A stretch of DNA of 64,000 nucleotides from Saccharum officinarum (taxonomy: Eukaryota > Streptophyta > Magnoliopsida > Poales > Poaceae). Location: NCBI GenBank assembly GCA_020631735.1, contig CM036170.1, forward strand, positions 70,261,737 through 70,325,736, in the 5' to 3' direction. The notes below the pieces were generated by a model. That model did no database searches, was not told the DNA's origin, and saw nothing but the letters and a program-made list of their open reading frames with translations. Positions 30,463 through 42,089 of this stretch are shown in pieces; the first letter of the stretch is position 1, and every line of letters starts with the position of its first letter. A program made the translations under genes and the position numbers.

Positions 30463-33400
30463 TCATCTTTATTATAACCTATCAATCTAGGTAAGCACCT
30501 ATGCTATAGCAATCACTTGATTAACCAATAACATCAAGTTATCAACTTAGATTTAGCATTTCCAACATCATCCATATAACCATCATTATTCCATCATCAT
30601 TACTATGTTGTCATAACTCGAGTCAAGTGCTCACTATCCAGGAGCGATGGCGATTTGAATCGTTTCCTAACCAGCTGGTGATTTATTCCTCATACAAACC
30701 ACACTTACCGATCAAGTGTGCTACAGATCACCAATGACACTGTCCAAATAAACGTCACGGGACAAACTGGGGCCGTAGTACCCAGGGACCACCCGACTGC
30801 CAGGAATCAGGCCTTGCCTGCCCTTGGGCTCAGTCTTCGTGCCCCTATCATACCCCCTTTAGCACCAATACACGCACCTATGTAGACCCCGGCCTGAATA
30901 ATGCCACTAGCTTCGCGGTCGAAAGATACTTTATTTGGCCAGCTAAATGTGTGGCATGCGTTCAACATGATAAGAGGGACGAGCAACGATCGGTCCTTAA
31001 CCGACATAGGCGAAAAACTAATAAAACCCTAGAACCCTATCTGGTTGCCTCCAACTTTTTCGTCTGATCTCCAATTATCCATCAACACATGGTTATTTCC
31101 TGGATATCATCCATTCCATAGCTAAAGTATTCCAGTAACCACCTATAATTGCAGGTGACCGAAAATCACCGATCGCTACCGGTCTAAGCAGGGCTAAATA
31201 GTTATTCGATCCTAAACCTAACAGGGTAATAATATAATAAGGTAGGCAAGGATAGTAATAAATGCATCAACAGTTTCACTCAACTCCTATAACTTAATGC
31301 AACAATATATAAAACTCATATATATATAAAGGATTGCTTTTATAAAGTAGGAGACTTAGGATGCTCCAGGGCTTGCCTCGCTCAAAGGAACTATGTTGAT
31401 GGTCCACGCACTCGAGCAGGTCATCTCCTTGCTCCTCTACCTCTGGCACCTCCTGTGCCTGTGGGTCGGCCCCGGCCTGCTCCTTTGGTACCGCTGGTTG
31501 CACTTCCTCCTGCGATCCTGTACAATGTAATTGTATAACTGATTACTCAAGGTGCATCGGATGCGATGGCATATGATGATTGTGATTGCATGCAATGGAG
31601 ATGAATACACTTAGATTCATTGGATAGAATGGAGGTAAAACTTTTCTACTAGGTAGTCAACATCATAAAGCTATAACACACGTGCTGCTATTGCATTCTT
31701 TTCTATTGCTAACCCCCGTTCCGCTAGCTACCATAAAGCTATAACACACGTGCTACTACACTTCATCACCACAACTATACTAACATGCCAAGTGACATCA
31801 GCAAGTCATTTGATGCTTCAAAGATACACCAAATCTATGCCATTAAACTAATCATACATAAAGAATATTATTTTATTTCACTTTAAACTAAGGTTACAAC
31901 AACAACCTATATTTCTACCATATAGAAAAATCTAGAAAAATTACAGTAGCATAGTCATATCGTAATTAGTCTACCATAAAATTTTCATGGTATTTGAATA
32001 AGTAAAACAACCAACACAAAAATGACAAGCTAGGGTATATAAATGAGTATGAAAATACTTTGTACTATGAAAAGTATCAAACAATAGATTTAGTATTTTT
32101 TTCATGATCTACATAGTTTGCAAACACTGTACAAAAGTTTCATATCCATGTTTTATTCATATTTTTGGCTCTAGCAATTTTACAATAAATAGAAAATAAA
32201 TGCACCAAAAATAGATAGCTATAATTTTCTACAGAACATACATGACTTATATTTTTCACATAAAGTACATAGCAAGAATAGATCAACAAAATTGGAATCA
32301 TATTTTTTGGAATCATATTTTTTTGAAGTATATTCCATTTATTATGAATTTTCTAAGATAACAGCAATTACAAGAATTAAATAAAGCTCTATATAAAAGT
32401 ATCACCAAATCAACATGTAATATTTTTAAACTGTAGATCTACTTATAAGAAACCTAGCAAAATTTGTTTCAACAAATTTGGAGCTATAGATTTCAAGATA
32501 TGATTTTTGGAATTATTTTCACATTTTCTAGAAAAGTTTTTCTTTTAAATCCGAAAATCCACCCGGCTCAAACTGCTACGCGCACCCCGTTCCTTCACCC
32601 CGGATCAGCACAGAGAGACAGACAGGCGGGCCCTCGGGTCAAGGGGACCCCACCCGTCAGCTAGGCCGAGCCGAGGCGGCGCTGACCGGTGGGATCTCGC
32701 CGACGGCGAGGTTTTCGGCCAGGCCAAGGTGACCGGCATGCTCCCCACCCCTCGCGTGAACTAGACAGTGCCTGTGGCATGGCCCAGGGAGCTTGGGAAG
32801 CCGGCAGCCGCCATGTATGGCGGAGCGGCGGCGTGGGTCATCGCCGGTGAGGTGTCCTCGGCCACGGCATGGTGAGTGGAGATGCTCGGGAGAATCAGGG
32901 ACGCGGTGCAGTGCTCGTGCGCGAGAAAATAGGGTGGGAGGTGAAGCGGAAAGGAGGTGTCCACGGGTGGAGCTTCTTCGATGAGCATATCCAAGCTCTA
33001 GCGAGCAATCTCCGAGGATAGGGGCATTACCCCTGTGAGCCAAGCCGAGCACGGGTTGCGCGAAGAGGAGGCAGTGCTTAGAGCAAGATGGAGGCACTGG
33101 TGGTGAGCTATGGTGGCCGGTACGGCCAACTCCGGCGAGGAGCTTGCGCGGGCGGTGGTGGAGGTGAGCACGGGCCCGTGCTCTGCTACTACTGGCGAGG
33201 TAGAAGGAAATGGGAGAGAGCAGGCGAGGCGGATGCACGCGCAGAGGGAGTAGGCGAGCTCGGGGGGCACGAGGGCCACCGGACGGCCAGGTGCCATCGT
33301 CGGCGGCGCTTGGCGTCCATGCGGCGGCGAACGTCTACCGCGATTGGGGGGCAGGCGTGCGGGAGGGTCGAGCACAAGGGAGACCGGCCAGGCCGGCTTG

Positions 33401-33946
33401 CGCGAGCGAGCCAGAAGTGAAGCGCGTGGCCCAATAAGGTATAAACCAAATTTTCTTTTTATTTTTTTTGAATAACAACAATATTTTTACATTTTTAGCA
33501 ACAAAAATCTATTTTCACAAGTTGGTCTAAAAATAAAAGTTGTTTAGAATTTTGAACTCTACAACTTTGCTTAAAGGTGCATTTTAAAATTCCAACTAGA
33601 TTTTGAAATAGAGATTCAAAGTTCATTTAAATCAAAATCTTATTTTTCTAAAATATTTTTAAAAGCAAAATTTGAGAAAACTTTGAATACAAAACTTGCT
33701 CCAAAATACTTGCAAAACATTTCTAAATTATTTGCACTACTAAACAAACATGTTTACTGACCTAACAAGCATAATCATGGCATAGTTTTTATTTAAATAG
33801 ACAAATGCAACATCCATGTTTCAGAGATATGTTTCACATGTTTCAAACCACTATTTATTTATATCACATGTGATTATGAATTCATGATGATGCACATGCT
33901 CATGATTTGCAGTGCCTAATGCATGCTTAACACCTGAGGTGTTACA
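30459..33946 (-). mobile_element. Giant solo LTR (3.5 kb), relative of the LARD LTR at 45603-50384
   Basis: On the minus strand it begins TGTAACACCTCAGGTGTTAA, like the LARD LTR start TGTAACACCCCAGGTGTTGA. About 30610-31330 aligns in order with LARD LTR 46380-47130: AAGTGCTCACT, GGAGCGA[T/C]GGCGATT, GAATCGGTCCTTAA-like, ACACATGGTT, AGCAGGGCTAA, TGCAACAATA and GGGCTTGCCT. A GC-rich block (about 32560-33430) sits where the LARD LTR has its own. It has no coding frame of note. The right border at 33946 is firm; the left border (TG at 30459) is less certain. No target duplication is seen because adjacent Tat integrase sequence was deleted. Confidence 0.72.
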
Positions 33947-34600
33947 ACGCCTTCTTGAGGGGCCCGACCAAATCAAACACCCATACCGCGAATGGCCATG
34001 TAATGGGGATGGTTTGGAGCGCTTGGGCCAGCAAATGGGTTTGCCGCACGTAGTATTAACACCCTTCGCAGGTGCGTACAATGTGTTTGGCATTGGCCAC
34101 CATGGTCGGCCAGTAGAAGCCCTGTCAGAAAGCATTCCCGACGAGGGTCCTTGGCGCGTTATGGTGTCCACAGGCACCGCGATGGATGTCCTCTAGCAGC
34201 CTTCTCTCGTACTCGGTGGGGATGCAGCGCTGCAACACCATGGTGTGGATCTTTTTATAGAGCTCTCCCTCGATGATGACATATGACTTAGCATGGCGCG
34301 TAGGCCGTCGAGCGTTTGCCTTGTTAGCCAGGAGTATCTCTTAGATGAGGCAGTCGAGATACGGGACCCTCCAGTCCAGCAAGTGGTCGGATTCTGCCTC
34401 TGGACCCTCATCGATTTCTATGACCTCGGGGTTAGATGGAGCCACTGGGAGGTCAGCCCCTAGGCCTAAAGCGGGTGGCTCGTTGCCATCTTGCTTTGGC
34501 TCCTCGTAACGAACCGAGAGCTTGTGCTGATCGCTGGCAAAGATGTCGGCCGGGACTGAGTCTCGGCTGGACGCCATCTTTGCCAGTTCGTCGGCCGCTT
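33947..34600 (-). pseudogene. Tat integrase N-terminal (zinc-finger) part
   Basis: On the minus strand across three frames I read AKSYVIIEGELYKKIHTMVL, then RLLEDIHRGACGHHNAPRTL, GFYWPTMVANA and CEGC. This is the H-H-C-C zinc-binding module of gypsy integrases. It continues ITWPFAVWVFDLVGPLKKA and stops abruptly at 33947. About 60-70 residues expected before KILKWCDEY at 30462 are absent from the window. Confidence 0.75.
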
Positions 34601-35235
34601 CATTAAGTCATCGGGGAATGTGATTGAGCTCAAGGCCGTCAAACTTGTCCTCTAGCTTGCACACTTCTTGGCAGTACGTGGCCATCTTGGGGTTGTGGCA
34701 GCTCGACTCCTTCATGACTTGGTTGATGACAAGATGTGAGTCGCCTCGAATGTCCAGCCAGCGGATCCCTAGCTCAATGGTGATGCGTAGGCCATTAATG
34801 AGCGCTTCATACTCGGCCACATTATTGGAGGCATGGAAATAAAGGCAGACCATGTAGCTCATGTGCACTTTGAGTGGGTATATAAAAACTAGCTCTACGT
34901 CGGCCCCTTTCTTCATCAGTGATCCGTTAAAGTACATCGTCTAGTACTCCTGATCGACGGGCGCCAGTGGCATTTGGGTCTCAGTCCACTCTGCCACGAA
35001 ATTGGCCAACACCTAGGACTTGATGGCTGCCTGAGGGACGTATGTGATGTCTTCACCCATCAGCTTGAGCACCCACTTGGCGATAGTCCCCGTGGTGTCA
35101 TGATTCTGAACCACCTCGCCGATAGGAAAAGAAGTTACCACTGTCACAAGGTGCGACTCGAAGTAGTGGCGCAGCTTCCTCTTGGTGACTAGGACTGCGT
35201 ACAAGAGCTTTTGGATTTAGGGATAGCAAGTCTTA
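34601..35235 (-). pseudogene. Tat RNase H domain
   Basis: Reading from 35235 leftward: QKLLYAVLVTKRKLRHYF, SHLVTVVTSFPIGEVVQN, WVLKLMGEDITYVPQAAIKS, then MYFNGSLMKKGAD, FHASNNVAEYEALINGLRI, and DIRGDSHLVINQVMKESS. The catalytic Asp of the usual YFDGS motif is Asn here, while the later E and D positions are kept. A stop separates the connection region from the catalytic part. Confidence 0.85.
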
Positions 35236-35240
35236 GAGTC

Positions 35241-38200
35241 TGTGGGGGATATACCCCTGGATACCCTCATGGCTATACATGGGCCGCACCATCCGAGGTG
35301 GCCTGGCCCACAAGATCGAGGCGTGCACCGCAAGGCTACAAGGTGTACTAGATATTGTAATAGTACCAAATAGGATACTTTACTTGTAACCCTCCTCCTC
35401 CTCCATAGTATATAAGGAGAGGAAGGGGGTCCCCTAGAGGATAGGTCATACATCTCATAAAACCCCAGAGAGGAATCTATCTCATCCTAAATCAATACAA
35501 AATAACAGGACACAGGATGTAGGTATTATGCCATAATGGCGGCCGAACCTGTATAAATATTGTGTCTTGTGTCCTGTTACCATCCGATTCGTATCTTGCG
35601 CACCTATCTACTGAATAATCTACCATCACTTGCATACCCCTCGATGGACTGCCGACCACATTTCGTCGACAGTGCCACACCAGGTATGGGGTGTGCGTAC
35701 GGACTCCCATGCGAGCCAGATGGGATTCTCTACTAAAAACCGGGTGAGTTGTTCTACGTTGTTGATTGGATCAGTCTGTTCTTCGAATATCTAATGCAGG
35801 TTTATTTTTCTGCATGTAATGACATCTCTCTCATTCGTGATCTACTTCGCTAACATCGCCCTGGAGCTCGCTGGGATTAATATCGAGAATTAACTTGACA
35901 ACGATTGACTCGGCGGCTTTAGCAGCAGGAGAGCAGTTCCAACATGCTTCGACTACGATCACGACCTCTTGCCCCGACCACCTACGACGCCGTCATCATG
36001 ATGGATCGGAAAGCTTGAGGGCCGAACAATTTCATCACCACCGACTAGACAACGTCTTGACTTAAGCTAAGTACACTTCTAATATTTATATTTAATACAA
36101 TTTTTGCTATGACATTTCTCCACAACGTGCTCGTCATGTTTTTGCTACGACGTTTCTCCACAATGTCCTCATCATAATTATTCTTCAAATAACGTTTGTC
36201 CATGTATACCATCTTAAAAATAACATACATCTATGCTTAACGCAAATCCCTGACCCGTCACGTTGATGCTCGATGTCTCTAGAGACGGCCCTATCTCTGG
36301 CTTCTCCCCACACATGCATGAGCGTCTGCCCTCTGTGTTACGGGTGGTCGGCAGCGGCTCCTTAGCGATGCCATCCACACGCACACGGGCTCCGCGCTCA
36401 GCGTAACATGGGCAAGCTAGGGCTGGAAACTTAGCTACATACTAACTGGTCGGGCGGTTTAAGCTAAGTGTAAATACAAACCTCACATCAACAACACTGA
36501 TGTTTACAAAGCTCATTTGCAACTAACTGCTGAGCGTCATATACTATTTTATCATTACTGATTCTCTCCGGAGTTTATATATTCCTACATCATGTACTAC
36601 CGCTCTACATATTTATATCATAGGATCTTCACCGAGCTCTTGTCGCTCCTCGTCAGGCTCATTGCCGAGCTCTCGTAGCTTGACCACGTCTTCGGCCACA
36701 CTGGGGACTCCTCGCCGAGCTCTCATCGCTCCTCGTTAGGATCATCGTCGAGCTCTCGTCGCTCGACCACGTCTCCGGCCACATTGGGGACTCCTCACCG
36801 AGCTTTCATCGCTCCTTGTTAGGATCGTCGCCGAGCTCTGGTCACTCGACCATGTCTCCGCCCACACTAGGGACTCCTCGCCGAGCTCTCGTCGCTCTTC
36901 GTCAGGCTCGTTGCTGAGCTCTCGTCGCTTGACCACGTCTTCGGTCACGCTAGGGACTCCTCACCGAGCTCTCGTCGCTCGACCACATCTTCAGCCACAC
37001 TAGGGACTCCTCGTCGAGCTCTTGTCGCTTGACCATGTCTCCGGCCACGCTGGTGTCTTCTCGCCGAGCTCTTGTCGCTCCTCGTCAGGCTCGTCATCAA
37101 GCTCTTGCCGCTCGACCACGTCTCTGGTCATGGTAGGAACTCCTCGTTGAGCTCTTGTCGCTCGACCACGTCTTTGGCCATGCTAGGGACTCCTCACCGA
37201 GCTCTCATCGCTCCTCATCAGGTTCGTCACCGAGCTCTCGTAGCTCGACCACGTCTCCAGCCACACTAGGCACTCCTCACCGAGGTCTCGTCACTCCTTG
37301 TCAGGATCGTCGTTGAGCTCTCATCGCTCGACCATGTCTCTGGCCATGCTGGGGACTCCTCACTGAGCTCTTGTCGCTCCTCATCAGGATTGTCGCTGAG
37401 CTCTCGCCGCTCGACCACATCTCAGGTCACGCTGGGGACTCCTCATCGAGCTCTCGTCACAATGTCTCATCAGTGTGGTATTAATCTACTCCATGTTGTT
37501 CAGATGAGGGTGCTGCTCTTGGGCACATCAGGGGGCTTATTGCGTACATCGCTGGTGATGTTGGCTGGCAAGCTTTTGGATTCATTTTCTTTATAAACCC
37601 TGACACCACGTGTCTGTGTCACCTACTACCAGGCTTGGGGACTAAGTGGCTACACTTCACCTCACGGTGAATGTAGTGCTTTTTTCTAGCTTACACTCCT
37701 TATCGACCAAGGAGTCTAAGTGGCTACACTTCCTAGGAAGGAAATCTTTTTCTTCTTCTCAAGAGCACCATGCATTGTTCGAACAACCAACTTCTTTGAT
37801 AAATCTAGTCAGCTGATGTCATGACAGGTCGAAAACCATCAGCAACTGCTTGGATGGTATGTTCAGTGGTCGAAGACTCCAGAAGCTGAAGCCTCACTGG
37901 TCCGATGAAGGTCATCGGCGTGTTACTTCATAATACATGGCGCTCAGGGACTATGGGGGATATACCCCCGAATACCCTCATGGCTATACATGGGCTGCAC
38001 CATCCGAGGTGGCCTGGCCCACAAGATCAAGGCATGCACCGTAGGGCCATAAGGTGTACTAGACATTGTAATAGTACCAAATCGAATACTTTACTTGTAA
38101 CCCTCCTCCTCCAGAGTATATAAGGAGAGGAAGGGGTCCCCTAGAGGACAGGTCATTCATGTCATAAAACCCCAGAGAGGAATCTATCTCATCCTCAATC

Positions 38201-38378
38201 AATATAAAATAACGGGACACATGACATATGTATTAGGCCACAATGGTGCCCGAACCTGTATAAATCTTGTGTCTTATGTCCTATTACCATCCGGTTTGTG
38301 TCTTGCGCACTTGTCTACCGACTAATCTACCATCACAGGAATACCCCTCGATGGACTGCCGACCACATTTTGTCGACA
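35241..38378 (+). mobile_element. 3.1-kb non-coding LTR retrotransposon (TSD GAGTC)
   Basis: Two direct repeats, 35241-35671 and 37952-38378, are LTRs starting TGTGGGGGATATACCCC (TATGG in the second) and ending GTCGACA. GAGTC flanks both sides (35236-35240 and 38379-38383). A TATA box, TATATAAG, lies at 35409. A primer-binding-site-like GTGCCACACCAGGTATGGGG follows the first LTR; it resembles the TGGCGCGCCAGGTAGGGG of Tat-type elements after C-to-T decay. The LTRs differ at roughly a tenth of positions by eye, so it is fairly old. It has no gag or pol and carries a tandem array (36650-37460), so it is non-autonomous. Confidence 0.88.
36650..37460. repeat. Tandem array of 83-bp and 50-bp units
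   Basis: The marker (G/A)GGACTCCTC recurs at 36703, 36786, 36869, 36952, 37002, 37051, 37134, 37184, 37267, 37350 and 37433. Spacings are therefore 83, 83, 83, 50, 49, 83, 50, 83, 83, 83. The short unit lacks a 33-bp block containing CGCTCCTCGTCAGGCTCGTC. Both forms share GAGCTCTCGTCGCTCGACCA and CGTCTCCGGCCAC. It lies in the interior of the non-coding LTR element. Confidence 0.9.
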
Positions 38379-38383
38379 GAGTC

Positions 38384-39330
38384 GGATAAGACTTTAATGA
38401 CAAAGTAATCAGGGCATTGCAACTTGAGTGAGTGCGTGCCTTGCTTCTTCCCGCTCTACAACTAGAGCAGCACTGACCACTTGCATGGCGGTCAAGATAT
38501 AGAGCAGGAGCGAATCCTTTTCGATCGACGAGACTAGGATCGGGGCCTTCGTTAAAAGCTCCTTGACCTTATCAAGCACCTCCTGAGCCTCGGCTGTCCA
38601 CATGAACCGATTGGTTTTCTTCAGGAGACGGTAGAGAGGGAGGCCTCGTTCAATGAGGCGTGATATGAAGCAGCTAAGAGCTGTGAGGCATCCCATGATC
38701 TGTTGCACCCCTTTACCTTTTGAATCGGGCCTATCCGAATGATGGCCATAATCTTCTCTGGGTTGGCTTCGATGCCGCACTCAGAGACGATGAACCCAAG
38801 CAGCATATCTCTCGGGACCCCAAAAACACATTTCTTGGGATTGAGTATGATGCTATCCTCTCGAGGTTTTCTGAAGGTTTTGTCTAAGTCCGCCACGAGG
38901 TGGTTAGACTTTTTGGACTTAACTACGATGTTGTCCACATATGCCTCAATAGTCTCTCTAATGAGGTCACTGAAACATTTGAACATACATCGCTGGTATG
39001 TTGCTCCTATGTTTTTCAATCTGAATAGACAGTCTCTCCAATGAGGTCACCAAAACATTTGAGCATACATCGCTGGTATGTTGCTCCTGTGTTTTTTAAT
39101 CTGAACGGCATGCTAACATAGCAATGTGATCTGAACAGTGTGACAAAAGAAGGTATGAGCTGGTCAGACTCTTTCACCGTAATCTGATAGTAGCCAGAAT
39201 ACGCGTCAAGGAAGCAAAGGGTTTCACATCCCGAGGTCAAGTCGACTACTTGGTCTATGCGTGGTAAAGGAAACAGATCCTTAGGGCATGCCTTGTTGAG
39301 ACTAGTATAGTCAACACACATTTTCTATTT
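38384..39330 (-). pseudogene. Tat reverse transcriptase
   Basis: From 39321 leftward: MCVDYTSLNKACPKDLFPLP, CFLDAYSGYYQITVKESDQ (catalytic Asp kept), MPFRLKNTGATYQRCM, then AYVDNIVVKS, where the second Asp of the YVDD motif is Asn. GLIVSECGIEANPEKI-like and AQEVLDKVKELLTKAPIL text follow. An 80-bp tandem duplication (38951-39110) repeats the ATYQRCM...FGDLI segment and breaks the frame. The sequence is continuous with the RNase H region across the GAGTC insertion site. Confidence 0.85.
38951..39110. repeat. 80-bp tandem duplication in the RT gene
   Basis: AGTCTCTC(T/C)AATGAGGTCAC starts at 38951 and again at 39031. The two units differ at a few positions. Eighty is not a multiple of three, so the event is inactivating. 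Confidence 0.9.
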
Positions 39331-40330
39331 CTCACTCTTATTTTTTACAATAACAGGATTGGCTAACCACTCAGAATGATACACTTAATTGATGAATCTA
39401 GCCACAAAAGCTTTGCAATCTCCTCGCCAATGGCCCTGTGCTTCTCCTTGTCGAAGCGGCGCAGACGCAGCTATACTGGCTTAGAGCCTGGCTTGATCCT
39501 CAAGGCATGCTCAGTTCCCTCAGAATGCCTAACATATCTGAGGGTTTTCACGTGAAGACATCGCTGTTCATGCGGATGAAGTCAATGAGTGCGCTTTCCT
39601 ATTTGGGGGAGAGGTCAGCGTCAATGCACAGCACCTTGCCATTTGAGACATTGGGGCTGATGGGGACCTCCTTGGTGCCCTTGATGGGCTCAAAGGCTCT
39701 GGCCGTCGGTTGGAGTCAGGCCCATCTTCGGTCATCACCTCCCTGATTATCGTGAGCTCCTCCGAGGCAATGGTCACAGCGACGAGCTCGTAGCACACCA
39801 GGTTGCACTCATAAGTACGCTAGATGGAGGTACCGACGGTGATGACCCCATGCGGCCCTAACATCTTTAATAAGGTACGTGCATTTGGGGATGACCTTGA
39901 ACTTCGCGTAACATGGATGTCCTAGGATGGTGTGGTAGGTTCCATAGAAATTGACCACCTCGAATGTGAGGGTTTCAGTCCTAAAGTTGGACTTATCCTT
40001 GAAGATGATAGGCCAATCCGTCTGAGGGGTTTGGCATGTTTCCCCAGCATGATACCGTAGAAAGGTGCCTCGGTCGGTCGGATGCACGACCAGTGGATGC
40101 CTATGGCATCGATTGTCTTGACATACATGATGTTGAGGTCGCTACCTCCATCCATCAACACCTTGCTAAGATGCTTCTTGTCGATGATCGGATCGACAAT
40201 GAGCGGGTATTGGCCCAGATGCAGAATGTTGTCTGGGTTGTTGGAGCGGTTGAAGGTGATGGCGGACCTTGACCACCGGAGAAAGGCAGGAGTGGCTAGC
40301 TCAGCCGCGTACACTTCACGGCGCGCAAGT
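39331..40330 (-). pseudogene. Tat protease and protease-RT linker
   Basis: On the minus strand (40220-39900) I read LIVDPIIDKKHLSKVLMDGG, then SDLNIMYVKTIDAIGI, the D-[GT]-G-[SA] active-site region of a gypsy protease. TEAPFYGIMLGK and, after a frameshift, FYGTYHTILGHPCYAKFKVI follow. The linker has CYELVAVTIASEELTIIREV at about 39795. Frameshifts are frequent. Confidence 0.78.
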
Positions 40331-41723
40331 TTTCGCCGGTGCTTGGAGTCGAACGTCGGTGGCCTGCCAAAAATCATGAGGCAGCCAGTCTCCTCTGACA
40401 AGGCGTCATCCTTCTCCTCGAGGTCATCCCCTGGGGGGTCGGGCTTCTTTTTCCCATCCCCCTTCTTGGAGCCCCTAGATAAGAACTTCCTCAAGAGCTT
40501 GTAGTCCTTGTAGGGGTGCTTGACAGGGTAGGCATGGTTCGGGCAGGGTCCCTCGAGCATCTTTTCGAAGTGATCTGGGGCACCCTTGGTGGACGCCTTC
40601 TTACCCTTGTGCTTAGCAGCAGCCACGAGCGAGTCCCCAGACCATTGCTTGTTCTACTTCTTCTTCTTCCTCTTCTTCTTCGAGCGGTTAGAGGCTCCTT
40701 CATCGGCATCCTCGTCTCATTTTGCCTTGCCATGGGAGCGGTCGAAGATAGCTCCAACTGCTTCCTCGCCCAAGGCATGGCTAGTGGCGATGTCGAGGAG
40801 CTCCCTGGTGGTCCTCGGGCACTTGCGCCCTAACTTGTGGACTAGGGTCTTGCAAGTGGTCCCAGATAGGAATGCCCTCATGACGTCGGCATCAGTGACG
40901 TCAGGCAGCTCGTTGCACTGCCTAGAGAAGCGACGAATATACTCGCAGAGAGTTTTATCTTTCTGTTGTTGGACATTTTTCAGATCCTAGGGGTTCCTAG
41001 GGCGCGTGTACGTGCCCTAGAAGTTGCCCACAAAGATCTTTCTCAGATCCACCCAATTTTAAATTTTATCTGGCGGGAAGTGCTCCAGCCAAGTTCATGC
41101 CTACTCGGCTAGGTACAAAGGGAGGTTGTGGATAACGAAGGAATCACTATCTGCGCCACCGGCTTGACAGGTGAGCCAGTAATCTTCTAGCCACAGGCCG
41201 AGTTTGTTTCCCCAGCGTACTTTTGGACGTTGGTCATTGGGCGGTACCATAGCGGGAAGGCCGCTTCGAGAATATGTTGATCGAAAATTGAGGTCCCAGA
41301 GGTGGGGCTCAGGCTTCGATCCTCGTCGCTGTCGTAGCGTCCACCACGATGAGGGTTGTAGCGGTGGCCGGCCCCTCTTCTCTACTCCTCCCGCCCACGT
41401 CTGCGGGTGTTCAAAGTGTTGTGTGCGTCACGGTTGTGACTGAGGCGGTCATGTACTGGGGCCATGCTGGCCCCTCACCACCATGAGGCGGCGGGTGACA
41501 GATGCGGCCTTGCCGTGGTCCTCGGCGGGATTTCCCCTGCTGCGTGGGGGCTAGTGGACGGAAGCGTCATTGTTGTGTCATGTCGATGGTGCGCGCTGGC
41601 TGGCATCGAGTCCGCGCCGTTGAGATGTTGAACTCTCCGCCTGCTGCACCACTGCATGCTCGAGCAATGTGCAGATTTCTCATTGAGACCAGCACCCTTC
41701 AAGCGTTGCGGGCTCTAGGAGCA
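40331..41723 (-). pseudogene. Tat gag, N-terminus cut by an LTR insertion
   Basis: Conserved stretches on the minus strand include a capsid-like block (about 41100-40800, with LRDVQQ-like, IRRFSRQCNELPDVTDADVM-like and FLSGTTCK words). A Lys/Arg-rich stretch follows at about 40720-40660. Then come DHFEKMLEGPCPNHAYPVKH and PYKDYKLLRKFLSRG at about 40570-40470, the Cys/His-containing region typical of Tat gag. The upstream part (41200-41700) is Arg/Pro-rich without a clear frame. The gene ends at 41723, where a different LTR begins. Confidence 0.72.
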
Positions 41724-42089
41724 TGTTGATGTTTGTTAACGCACATAGAAAAGGATCCGCAAGCGCACGGATATCGGTGAGCATTTCACCCGGGAGATAT
41801 TTCTAAAGTATCGTATTTGTTTATCCACAAGGAGAAAGCGTGCGATGACTAACCTAAATCTATACTCAGGCCCTGGGTCGCAATACAAGGTAGCGAAGAT
41901 ATAAGCGATTAGAGAAGACTACGACGATAGTCTGGTTCCAACCTATGGTAAGTTATGAAACTATTGGTCTATGGGGACATACCAATGGAAAAGAGACACC
42001 ACAGAGGATGCTTGATCAGGGCACTTAATCCTACCAATCCTTCTAACGGGATGTGGGGTACAAAGGAAGCAACGGGATTGTCACGTCCC
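41724..42089 (-). mobile_element. 3' LTR of gypsy-like element 2, left part
   Basis: The plus strand starts TGTTGATGTTTGTTAACGC, which is the CA-end of a minus-oriented LTR. The GATCCGCAAGCGCACGG block matches the solo LTR at 24154. It stops at CACGTCCC (42082-42089), where a younger element enters. The remainder of the same LTR resumes at 60572. Confidence 0.7.

Larger units (their letters stand above)
22509..41723 (-). mobile_element. Tat-lineage Ty3/gypsy retrotransposon with antisense ORF (5' part lost or outside the window)
   Basis: Reading right to left on the minus strand, the order is gag (41723-40331), protease, RT, RNase H, integrase (ending about 29830), a long non-pol region with a gene on the opposite strand, a purine-rich tract and the 3' LTR (22509-23580). 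The gene order (integrase after RNase H), extra-long 3' region and antisense gene are features of the Tat lineage (Grande/RIRE2/Cinful type). It is broken by three LTR-element insertions and a tandem duplication, and its gag is cut at 41723 by another LTR. The left target-site candidate is ATCGG (22504-22508). Confidence 0.85.

Noticed and set aside
36650..37460. CRISPR-like regularly spaced repeats
   Set aside because: Repeats are contiguous, without unique spacers, in a plant LTR element; it is a tandem array.
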